64,000 nt of DNA from Montifringilla adamsi (Eukaryota; Chordata; Aves; Passeriformes; Passeridae), in NCBI GenBank assembly GCA_017590115.1, contig JAGGNK010000225.1, positions 379,896 through 443,895 of the forward strand, read 5' to 3'. Numbering within the stretch: the first letter of the stretch is position 1; each line of letters opens with the position of its first letter. Below are positions 27,101-38,229 of the stretch, piece after piece. The notes under the pieces were generated by a model. The model worked only from the letters and a program-made list of their open reading frames with translations. It had not been told where the DNA came from and made no database searches. The translations under genes and the position numbers were made by a program.

Positions 27101-29439
27101 TGTCCTTGAATACGTGTTTAAACCTCATTTATCATAGTTTGACTGAGTAAATATTTAGTCGCATTTTGCAGCTTTACTTGAGTAAAGTCTTCTTAAGTAA
27201 AATGAGGAGTTTCAGATGTTTTCTAGCTATGTACACACTCAGGAGAGCATACACAAATTACATACCTATCTGCTGCTCAGAATATTGTTATTATTTCTCT
27301 TCTGCATTTACACTGTCAAAATTTACCTGTCAGGACTGTTATCCATAAAAATAATTTGTTCTTCAATATGAACAATCAGGTCCCCTCCTACTGAATGAGT
27401 TCATGCCAAAACTGACATGAACCAATTAATATAAGAGGTGACATGGGGCATAGTTTAATGGACATAATTATGGATGTGTTATACTGGCTATTTTAATGTA
27501 CACCAGCACAATAAACAGTCTGATGTATTTAACAATTCTGTAAGTGAATGGTAATGGGACAACTTATTGTCAAGCTGTAAGTTTTCTGGAGGGAAGAGAA
27601 ACAGAGGCATAAAGCCAATTCTTTATATATAGAGAGGAAAAATAAAATGTAAATCTGTTAGCAAAAAACCAAAATGCCTGTCAGCATATAGGCATGAATA
27701 CTGTTTTGTAATGCTAGGAATAGTGTTCCTGTCTGTTATTTTGTTTCCTTGTATTTATAGTCATAAGAGAAATTAAGTCCCAAACAAATGGCAACACTCC
27801 ATCTGCCAAGAGCAAAGGACAGAAAGAAACTCCATAATGTGGCACGTCAACTGAAGGACAGAGCCTGTAACAACCAGGAGAGTGCTCCAAGTTGTGGACA
27901 GAATGAAATTGCTCCCATACAAAACCATCAATGCTTCTCTGGCTCATTTATACTGCTATGCTTGACCAGTCAGAAAGCAGAGATTGGCACATACCCAGTG
28001 AAAAGAGAAATGAGTGTAAACATAAAATCAAAACAAGCTGTTCAAGGTTCAGAGATGAACATCCTTATTTTTCACAAGCTTGATCTTTGGGTACAGGTCT
28101 CCTGATTGAAATAATATAGCACTAATTATTCAGCTGTTGAACTGAGGTGATGTGGCCTGAGGTAGAATAGCTCAGAATACATTTTTTCCTTCTCTGAACA
28201 AAACAGAAGATCAGCTTTTTTCTTTCATTTTTTCCTTCCCAAGTGCAAAGCAGAAAGCAGTTGATTAAATATTATTAATCTATCATTGTATGATTTCAAG
28301 TGATGTTTTTATCATGAAGACCTATGAAGTTAATGAAAAGCTACAACAGAGCACAGTGCCATTGTGATAGTCACCCTCAGTTTAATCAACAGGAACACAT
28401 GCAGACTTTCTCTGTGTGTATGTGCATTTACCGTTCATTCAGAGTTAAAGGGATTAATGGGTATATATTAGAAGTAAGATGCAGCCAATGCACTTAATGA
28501 TCAAGTATAATTAAGCAAAATTTTAATAACACAAAGTTTTAATCAGACTCAGCAGGGTCCTCAACAGCACTTTTAAAAAGACATGTATACAGGAAGGCCT
28601 GCCCCCACTGCCACAATGGGCACGAGTCATTGGGAACCATGACCCGGGAATTGCTGTGTCTAGCACAACATTTGTGTGATCAGCAGCATCTTTTCATTTT
28701 TAAAGGACAGCATTGCTGGGCTCCAGACAAAAGTAGACTTATTTGGGAAATGAAAACACAGCTTTGCCACACTGCTCCACAGAGACCACCACCCACATTT
28801 AAGCTGTTCAAAACAACCAGTGCTGAAAGCAACTTTCCTGTGACCATTCTGTGGAGTGCCCCAGCAAGAACAAGTCACCAGGGAAAGCAGCCATTCCACT
28901 TTCTCTCTCTTGAGGCTTTGATTTAATAGCCTGTTTCAACACTTCCTGGAATGAGCATATGCTTCATTTAAGCATACTTTATCAAAGAAAGATAGATTTC
29001 ATCATGTTTCACTGTTTCCAGGATCTGAATGTTTTAGTAAGCACTGCTCTGTGCTGTGCCAGCCACGATAAAATACCTAAAATATCATCTTGCTTCTGTT
29101 TTCTTTTCTGGAAATATTCAAACAAGGATTTCTGTATTCCAAATTTTTCTCTTGCTTAGAGAGATAGAAAATACACTCAGATCTGTTTCATGCTCAGGCA
29201 GATTCTAGGTTCACTGCAAGCACCAAAAAAGAGATGAGATGACATGACAGAAGACTTACTAAGAGTGATATGATTTAGGTATGAAGAAAATGGCATAAAT
29301 GAGTGGTCACTGCATGCTGGCTTCACAGAATAGCTTATGCATATTCCCATCACTGAGACAGTGAAATCAGCTTTCCTCAAGGTCTACTGCTATTAAAATC
29401 TTAGATCTTGAATACAAATGTGAAGTAGTCCTTCTGTAG
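18191..29439 (-). other. KIAA1958: KIAA1958 intron between the two coding exons, left part
   Basis: AT-rich intronic sequence with no further exon recognised. In particular, no long minus-strand frame exists that could be the other Crypton-like C-terminal exon known from mammals. Simple sequence includes a T/G-rich tract at 24598-24677. A 19-base near-perfect inverted repeat (TTAACATTT, A, AAATGTTAA) lies at 22767-22785. Confidence 0.6.
24598..24677 (+). repeat. T/G-rich simple repeat
   Basis: A run of T tracts broken by single to triple G (gtttggttggttgggttttt and similar), ending in a long T tract. It resembles the tandem array at 52190-52350 in composition but has no clean period. Confidence 0.75.
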
Positions 29440-30110
29440 GTATAGAGTCATTGAATCATAAAATCATTAAGGAGTCTATGTCTTGGAAAAGACCTTTAAG
29501 ATATCAAGACCATCCACCCCCCCAGTACAATCACCATGTTCAGTACTAAACCATGTCCTCAAGCACCATATCTACACTGTTTCACAGGGATGATGACTGT
29601 ACCACTTCCCTGGGTGACCTGTTCCAATGCTTTATAGCCCCTTAGATGATGAAATTTTCCCTAATCTTCAACCATAACCTCCCCTTGTGCAGCCTGAGGC
29701 CATTTCCTCTCATGCTGTCACTTGCCTGGAAGAAGAGACCACCACCTACCTGACTGCCTAAGCTAAACAACACCAGTTCCTTTAGCTGCTCCTCATCAGA
29801 CTTGTGTTCCAGATCCTTTCCCAGATTTGTTGCCCTTATCTGGACATGTTCCAGCATCTCAACATCTTTCTTGGACTGCAGAGCCCAAAACTGACTACAG
29901 GATTTGAGGTGTGGTCTCACCACTACCAAAACAGGGGAATGATCACTTTCTAGACCCTGTTTAGCCAGCCTCACACAAAGCGGAAAATCACTCAGAAAGT
30001 GTCCTGATCTAAACCATAAAGACCTGTGTTCCCTTTTTCTGCCAGCATCCCATCTGAAGTGCAAAAGTAAAGTGACTGTCTGAAGCCTTTCCAGGATCAG
30101 CATCTCTCTT
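29440..30110 (-). repeat. CR1 LINE fragment in KIAA1958 intron
   Basis: The reverse complement is CR1. The 3' end lies at about 29445 (gtcattgaatcataaaatca then attaaggagt). Upstream come ccacttccctgggtgacctg with ttccaatgctt, aaattttccctaatcttcaa, and gcctgaggccatttcctctc. The minus-strand frame at 29642-30103 preserves decayed CR1 ORF2 C-terminal residues (KSCSQFWALQSKKDVEMLE, EEQLKELVLFSL). The similarity fades after about 29960, so the right boundary is approximate. It is inactive. Confidence 0.82.
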
Positions 30111-33100
30111 GGCTCCAGTGTTGCATCTCCTCTGCAGATCCAAATCTGACCCTTGTTTCTCTTGTCTTAAAGATTCACAAATCATAAGCTGAAAATAGCT
30201 CTAAAATGAAACAATTGCAAAGATCACACAAAGGAACTGATCTCTTATCAAAAGCACCATGTTAAATAAGCTATTTCCTAAAATTAAAGTTCAGTACAGA
30301 TGTGTCCAATTGTTTTGGTTTTTTTTCCCCTGTATATTTTCAAGACAGCTGGGACCAGCAGAGGTATTATTTTATTCTTTTATATAACAGTATCATAAAA
30401 CAGAGCACTTCCCACAGAACAGTTGCCTATTTAAGACACCCCAGAGAAAGGGAGAACATAGTATCTCAATTATGTTAGTTTGCAAAAATGATTCCTTTCT
30501 ACTTTTCATTGTACATTCTATTTTTTGCTTTTCTGAGTTTCATGTTAGAGTAATGGGGGACAGGGTATATTCCTAGGTCTGAAATGAACTGTGATGCTCC
30601 AGAACACAACCATTCATTGAAATGGGACTTAGCCTTTGGGTATCACACACCATCTTCCTTAATACTATTTGTGCTATAGTAATTAGAATGAAAAATATAT
30701 ATTTAAAGGAAGAGTCAATAATTCTCAGTGATGCAATTCCTCAATGCAGAACTCCAGTGAATATTCTCAACTGTTTATCAGCTAAATTTGGCATGCTTTA
30801 CAAAATTAATCCTTAAAAACTGCTAGGGCCCATCTGCAATAGTCCTTTTCTTTCCTTCCTAGCTGCAGGCAAATAACTTTCACAGATTGCCTGGAAACAA
30901 TAATTCTTTCACCTTCCTCTGTTACACAGGATCAACAAGCCTATGCACCTTTTATTGTAGGAATTCAACTGAAAGCCCATCCCCAAACATGTCACATACC
31001 AATCTACTTTCAGTATGAATACTCGTGAATGGTTTCGTGCAAGAAGTGTATATATCTGAATATACATCTCTAGTAAGACTGCTGCCAGGAGATGTCTCTT
31101 TGTGCTGCAGGTAGTTCCACTCAGAGGAGCTCCATGCTGAAAAGAGGAAACAAGCCCTGACATCAAGGAATGCAGCATCCTAATCTTTTGCATGCATAGC
31201 TTTGTGATAAAGACTTAGCTATGCTTAGCTATGACAACCTCTATGTGACAAAGTCAATTGCTGATTATACAAGAAGGCTGACATGAGCTTTCTTGTCTGG
31301 AAAGAATTTTCACTAAAGAAAATACATGTGAAATCCTGAAAGGTAACTGATATCTTTCTTAAGCATAGTGAAAATCTAAAGATATTGTAATAATTGATGA
31401 GTTTTCATTTCTGTGTTCTCCTGCAACAGAACAGCTGTAGGAACAGCTGCATAAACAAGTCTTGTATTAGAGTTGTTAGAACTATGGGTTCTTCTTTATA
31501 AGTAAGTTTGTCATGCTGTGCACCCAGATGATAAAAGCAATTACACAACTACTCTGCCAAGGCTAAACTTGTCCTCTTTATGGTACTGTCCTGCTTTTAA
31601 ACAGAACTGCCTTGTAATATTATGAAGGTAAGTAATCATTACCTAGACTTCTAGAATAAAGATGTCTAGCTAGACTTTTAGAATACAGCCCCCAAAACAT
31701 TAGATTATAATTTAACAGCATTTGGATGAAGAAAATTGAAGGCAGGATCGGGCTTGCAAATCACTGCTGCAAGATCAGGTGATTAATCATGTCAATAGCT
31801 TTCTTTTTCTGAAATTTAAAACTATAATGATGTAATTTTAGTCTTCTAAATAAGCAAGGCCCTAGCAACTTAAAAAAAAAAGTTATATTTTTTGTAATTA
31901 TGTATCTCAGCGCTTACTGTTTTTAGTCCATCTACTAGAGCAGCAATAGATATCAATTATGGGACCTAAAGAGTCACCAGTGGACTCTGAACTCTTCAGT
32001 ACAACACAAAGAGAAGAGACTGTCTCACCCTTACATATATTTAAGTGCTCACTTGACCACATTCAGCAGCATATGTCCCTGCAGATAGGCTTCAAGCAGT
32101 CACTTTAGCCAAAACTCATCAATCTTGGTATGTAAACAACAAATACAGAGATCAGCAGTTATTTGAATGTTCTTGGAAGAACGTTATTTAAATAAGAGTT
32201 TTGTAAATTTATTTTGATGTTATTATTTTTCTTCTGCTACTTGGCATGGTTCCACTGGAAATAATTGCAACAAGGATTAATTCTGCCTTTCTGTATGCTT
32301 TATATACACCCCTTAAAAAGGCGTTATTTTTTCTTGTTTGCACTTCTTTGGAATGTGCGAGGCTGACATTTTTTTATGTATAAAGAGTAATTTAGAAGTT
32401 AGAGCTAAATCTAGTCAAAACTGTCAGTTCATAAGGTGTGAAGAGACTCCTTTCACCTTGAAGTTTTGTAATGTTTTGATGCTCATCCAACAGCTCTTAA
32501 TCCACAAATCTTATATGAGGATCTTGGTTCCCATTTAATTTAAACTCACACCGTTGCAGACATTGCAGACAGAAGGAAGGGGGGAAAGGGAGAGGTCCTA
32601 CTTCTTCTGATTACAGAGAGATACTTAAAATGTTCTACTAAGTGCTCTACATCAAGCCCCAGATGCACTCCATTTAATAATGGTCACATTCAGACAGAGA
32701 CATATGAACACCTGTAACCTACAGGGATGTCCACATTGAGAGCAGAACAAGAGTCAACCCACATTAGTTCCCAATTGTGAAATTGTGAAGGTGTTCTGCT
32801 TACACCTTCCCACGATGGGAGCACAGGAACAGAACTACATCTTTGCCCAAGTTACCAGGCTAAGCCAACTCAGCAGCACTGATCTGGACTGACACACCAG
32901 TTACAGAAAATGAAAGAATTGAGAGGATCTCAGAGCAGAGACATCAGAGCCAGGAAGTCTAAGCACTGCCCTCAGCACAGACCATCATCCATCACAGCGC
33001 ACATTCAAACACCAGTACTTTTGATAACCGCAATGCCAGGACAGCGAGCAGCACTCTGACTACGACAGGAGAGGTGCTTGAGGACACTCTTTCCCTTCCA

Positions 33101-36100
33101 AATTCTGAAAATGCCTGTACACATAAAACAAGCAGTCAGGCAGTTCAGTGATGGATGTACATGAAGGCATTGTGACAGTACACATAGAATGTAATCTGCT
33201 ACATCTCTGACAGAAGCAAAAAGCCCAGTGAATACATTTAGATGATTTTTTATTTTACATCTCTGCTTACTACTCTGCATTCAGCACAGTTTTTACGTAG
33301 GGGTTGGATATCTTTTTTTTTATCATGGGACTCTTTGTTCCTGTATTTACAGTGATGCACTAGTGTTGAATCAGAAATGTCTTGCTGCACTGTATGTTAA
33401 TACAAAACACATCTTCAGCCTCAGTCTTCAAGTGGAAATTCAGTATTCTTCGCAAATTCTCCAGCAATTCTGTTTACAAAATAAATCCTACATCTCTCAG
33501 AATCAAACTTGTGTTCATTCAAAATTAGCTCTTTCCTTCTCTGAGCCACAGTCTCCCTCCACAGCCTTCTGCAATAACACCAACTCATTTTCATTCCTCT
33601 TTTCAGACATCCAAATGTCACTAATTGCTCTAGGCTGCATGTACTACAACATAAAGCATCATGTTTCTTACTCATCTTCCATCTCCACTGATGTGATCTA
33701 CCTTGCCCTTGCTGGTTCTTGGACTTTAAAACCAGCCCAAGTATTAGGAAAAACATAAGACAGAAGAGGTGGTTGGAGAAGAAGAAATTGAAGAAATTCT
33801 CTGTTCACCACTACTGCAAAAATTCCTCTCCTAACACACACAGGTCCTCTCAGTTTTTCCAGAATTAGAGAAAGGAATAAGTGATACCTACATGCATTCC
33901 TGAAGGCTTTGCTATTAGAAAGGCAAAATAAAATCTGAAAACTCCCAGATGAATGTCCACTTATTAGTGCTGAAATTTAACAAAAAACAATTCAGTATAT
34001 TCCACAGTGCTTATATGGACACCTAAACATAAAAAAAAGGGTGTCTAACCTAACCAAATCTTCATTGGGATGCCACTTCTCTTTTGAGACATGGAAATAT
34101 CTTTGTAAGGTCCCTGCTTATACATTCAGTTGCCACAGTCTAATCAAAGAGAGTAAATGAGTTAAAAAAAAAAACAAACATATTTGAAAGAGAGACTAGT
34201 CCAAAAGCATAATGTGGCTTAAACTGGCCTAAGCTAACATATATCATCCAGATTTTTGATTTTATGGATAATGTCACTCAGACTTTCACGATCTATGGGA
34301 TTACTATCAGCTGTGTCTGGTACAAATGCAAGGATATGTCACTTCAGCTAAAGCTCAAGCAGTATTTCTTGCTGCTTGGATTGCAGCCTTTAATCATAAC
34401 TTAAATTAGGCCTTAGTTCTGTAGACCTTAGACCTTACACCACCAATTCTAATGGGACCAGGAGCAAGGCTTCAGATATTGGAGAGGACAAGGCAGAATT
34501 TAAATTCCCTCCTCTCTTTCAACTTTGTTTAGTCAAGCAGGTACTGAGTCTATAAATGAATAAAAGCTGTAGACTTTTTGACGTAATTAGTTCCTGGCTT
34601 TTTTTTTTTACCATCAGAATCTAAAAGACTCACATCTGTCTGTTTAGGACAGAAAATTTTTACACAGGATAGATAAACATCCTCTTGTAATTCAATATTG
34701 CTCAAATTTTATATATCATGCACCATTTTCAATATATCACTCTTTGTTAGGAGACAATCTAACAAAATCACTGTACATAAGCAACCACCATAATCTAGTT
34801 TTTAATCAAACATCTACATTTTATCTGCAAGAATCTGCTGTGCATCTGTAATAAATTCAATTTCCATCATTGCCCACCGTTTTGAAACTTGAACATTTAA
34901 TGATGCCAGCACATCTTTCCCAAAGGAGAAGGCTCTATGGAAATGTGGGACTTTACTTATCAAGTTTTAGTCATATGTCAATCACTTTATCTTCATTAAA
35001 ATGCCACTACCTCTGAGTAAAATAACAGCAGGGTGACACCAACACTGTACCAGTCTGAGGAGAGGAATTGTGTAATGCTTTTTTGGAACAGCAAAAATAA
35101 TTTAACCACTGAGAACATAACTGAATAAACTGGAATTTGGACAGTACTCTGAGAACCCATCACTGTCTATGCAAAAAGCAAAGCACGTGGAGGTCTTGAG
35201 GGTTGATTTAGACAGTGGGTGTAATCCAGGTGCAAGCCCATTTTGCCCTCAAAGTGAGACACTAGACATGGATCAATCCTGTTTTTGAAACTATATAAAT
35301 GCAAAAACATTGCACTGCATCCATTCTTGTAAGGTTTAACCCTAAACACTAGCAATTGCTGACCTTGTTTGGCTTCTGAGGACCTGGCAAAAACAGTTGA
35401 AAGGAGCTTGGATTTTTTAATGGATCTGTTGAAATATCTCTCCCAGATAACACAAACCTAACACGGAAAAATCCTGCTTACGTTTGTCTTCCATGGTCCC
35501 AAATTGCAAATTTGAGACTGAGCAAGTTGCAGAGGCAGGCAGGTAGAAACCACGTCTACATATAGCAGTGATAGGTTATAAACTGAGGAAGGCAGAATAA
35601 GTAAATTTAACACACAATTTGGGTTGAGTGGCATCAGGCATCCTTTTTCATATTTAGCAGTGCAGAGTTGGTTCTAAACCAGATGGAGTTTTGCAAAGGA
35701 ATTTCTGTGAGACATTTCCATTTACATGACAGGACTACTGCAAAATAACATCTCAGAGATGCAGTCATGCAAGAAATGGGTCCCAAAGAAGAATTTGCTT
35801 TGCTGTAACTAAGACAATTATCATTCTTCCAAATTTCTTATGTTTAGTAGGGTTTTACTTCATAAAACTGTGTATTTAACCTGGCAAGAAGATCTGCAGG
35901 CTCTTGCTAGTTGATAGATTTACTAGTCTTCAATCAGATTTCAGGATGTTCAAGCTAAAGTCATGGGTTTTAGCTCTTGCAGTACCTGCCACAAGGGCTG
36001 CATATAGGCAGTTTTTAGCCCTTTCACTGTTTGTCTGTACTGTATGACCAGGCAGTCCAAGGCTGAACTAGCAAGGGAGCAGATGGAGAACTTGCTCTTG

Positions 36101-36959
36101 CCTCGTCTCCTCCTGGGATGGCATCACTAAAGAAGAAGCTGGAAGAGTGAGAACTGTCTGTGCTCAGGTCCAGAGGAAGGTGACAAGTCTGCTCAAGAAA
36201 CAGATTTCCACCTCCTTCCGAAGACCTGTGGCTAACAGTTATTCTCCACATGGGATAAGCACTCAGCAGAAGTCAGCTGTTTTAACATGCCCTTTATCCA
36301 ATAATGTTGATCTGTTTGTGCCAGTTCTATGTGCTTTGGCAGGAGATGAGAAAAATTGTGGACCCAGTGTATGAGAACTTTCACTGGGCAAATGGAAAAA
36401 AAAAAATTTTAATGGATTAATGCTTTATCAGTTTCATGGTTAAGGTTGTGGTTAAGGTTAAGAATACTTCTTGTGTCTGCAACTGCTCTGATTTAGAGGT
36501 AACAATTTATAGAAGCAAAAACCTCTCTCCTGGTACTCTGCCTTTCCAGGTCCAACAGTACTCATCAGACAAGGTGAAGGAAACACCAAGCTCTCCAACT
36601 CTAGGCTGCACTGGCTGAGACCACTTATTTTTGATTCATCAAGAGTGCATTGCCCTGTTCATGTCCTTCCTGACCCACGCACACAGCAAGGTCACCGCAT
36701 GCTCTCTTCCATGACACAACTGTACCCAAAATGAACCTTGAAAACCATTTGGCCTATGGCTGCAGTACACTTTCTCACGTGCTGGTGCTTAGTTGATGTT
36801 TTCTGAATCCTCTCCCGGGCGTATGTGGCTTCCATACCTACTGACTTATATACCAGCAGGACCCAACGCAATGCAGCACATACACCCCCGCAGTACCCTC
36901 ACTAAGCCAGGCCTGGGGGCCACCCCCAAAATGTCACCACCCCTCTACTCCTGCCCAGT
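30111..36959 (-). other. KIAA1958: KIAA1958 intron, right part
   Basis: No exon, RNA gene or clearly classified repeat is seen. Open frames are short and lack family resemblance. Confidence 0.55.
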
Positions 36960-36970
36960 GTCCTACCTGG
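36960..36970 (-). other. KIAA1958: Splice donor of KIAA1958 N-terminal exon
   Basis: On the minus strand the sequence reads CCAG|GTAGGAC, with the intron GT at 36966-36965. The codon is split after its first base (phase 1). The similarity to human KIAA1958 stops here (…AAAQLMP), and the 21 residues read beyond it (GRTLGRSRG…) are not family-like, which places the boundary. The donor is moderate in strength because it has GTAGG in place of the preferred GTAAG or GTGAG. Confidence 0.82.
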
Positions 36971-38119
36971 CATCAGCTGCGCTGCTGCCTCAGGGGTGAT
37001 GGTGGGCGCTGCGTGGGGCTGCTGCTGGCTGGAGCTGACCTCAGGCTCGGTGCCCACCGAGGGCGAGCTGGCCACCTCACCACCTGGGGCCAGCTGTGGG
37101 ATGGACGGGAGGGTCTCCTCAGCAGCCGCCGGTGGCTCCTCCTGACCAGGCAGCTGCAGGGCTGAGAGGGGGATGCTGATGGGTTTCCCAGCGGTGGTGA
37201 TGGCATTGGAGCTGGTGGCTGGCACCTGCAGGGCAGCCACAGGGCCACTGCCTGCCCCCCGTGCTGGGGAGGCGAGGGGTCCCCGGGGTGGCCGCTGTGT
37301 GGCCACACGGGGCGGGCCAGGCGGGGAGGCGCAGGGGCGCTGCGGCTCGAGGTCAGGGCCTGCGACCGGCTGGGGCATGGTTCTGGTGGGTCCCAGGCAG
37401 GAGGGCCCAGCCGGGGGCTGCAGCTTGGGCTTGGACATCTGTGTCAGAGCCAGGGCCGGACCGTCGGTGCCGGCCGTCAGCTCCGCATTGGCCACTATAT
37501 AGTAGTCCTCAGGGAGCTCCTGCTTGATCTTCTTGAGGAGCACGTCACCACCACCCTCGTCAGCGGGCTGCGCCTGGGCCTGGGCCGCGGCAGCCGGCCG
37601 CTTGCGGGGGCCAGTGGGAGCACGGTGAGAGTGTGGCTCAAAGTCACTGTCCTCATCGGTGACAGAGGACTCACAGACCATGTCGAAGAGGGTGGCCTCA
37701 TCCTCATACTCCTCCACCGGCTCACCCAGCTCTGACGGCTCGCTGCAGTAGGAGAAGTCACAGGAGTCACGAGTGCGGGTGCAATCCAGCTTGGCCTTCC
37801 CTGGCCGGCCTGGGTAGCGCTCCAGGGGGCTGGCCTGAGCCTCTGATGGCACCCCCAGCATGCTGGGGCTGTCTGAGTTGAAGCTGCGGCTGTCCTGGAA
37901 GCAGACACGCTCCTGGGAACCAGCCCGGCAAGTGGCGGCCAGGGGCCAGTGGTAGGCATGGCCAGCACTACAGCCCCACATGGCTGTCAGGTTGCCATGG
38001 GCCCCCTCGGAAAGCAGGTGCTTGAGGTTGGGGATGAGGCTGCAGATGGTCCCATGGCTGTGGGCCCAGCTCACCAGCTTGGAGAGATTTTCAGAGGAAG
38101 TGTGAAGACAGTCCTCCAT
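36967..38119 (-). CDS. KIAA1958: KIAA1958 N-terminal coding exon (residues 1-384)
   Basis: This exon encodes the start Met and first 384 residues of an orthologue of human KIAA1958, a Crypton-derived vertebrate protein of poorly known function. The start is chosen because MEDCLHTSSENLSKLVSW matches the KIAA1958 N-terminus as I remember it, and the ATG sits in a strong context (taccATGG). Residues 1-160 look conserved: a Cys/His/Trp-containing segment (about 45-75), then an acidic stretch (about 130-162, EEYEDE and TDEDSDFE). A basic patch RKR (172-174) follows, then KKIKQE (196-201), which fits a sumoylation consensus. Residues 162-310 are Ala/Pro/Gly-rich, low-complexity and probably disordered. 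Residues 313-325 (ISIPLSALQLPGQ) and 355-368 (GTEPEVSSSQQQP) return to conserved-looking sequence. The exon ends CCAG|GTAGGA, leaving one G of a split codon. Without splicing the frame runs 21 more codons to a stop at 36902. It is strikingly GC-rich compared with the surrounding intron. Identity is confident; function is unknown. Confidence 0.93.
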
Positions 38120-38229
38120 GGTACAGGATCAACAGCGCCTAGCCGCTGGGAAGTCAGCTGAAGACAGTTCAGATCACAGGGTCCTGGCACTGGTGGTCAT
38201 GTGTTTCCAAGCTCATATTTACTTCTCAC
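38120..38229 (-). other. KIAA1958: 5' UTR part of KIAA1958 exon 2 (approximate)
   Basis: On the minus strand, upstream of the ATG, the best acceptor-like sequence is ttttgctctgtctctctgcag, which would start the exon at 38229 and give a 110-base untranslated leader. A weaker alternative is the pair of AGs in ctgtcttcagctgacttcccag, nearer the ATG. The first exon is not visible in this window. The exact leader boundary needs transcript data. Confidence 0.5.

Noticed and set aside
36973..37968. Several open frames of 80-157 codons overlapping the KIAA1958 N-terminal exon on both strands
   Set aside because: They are shadows caused by the high GC content and few stops of the real coding exon.
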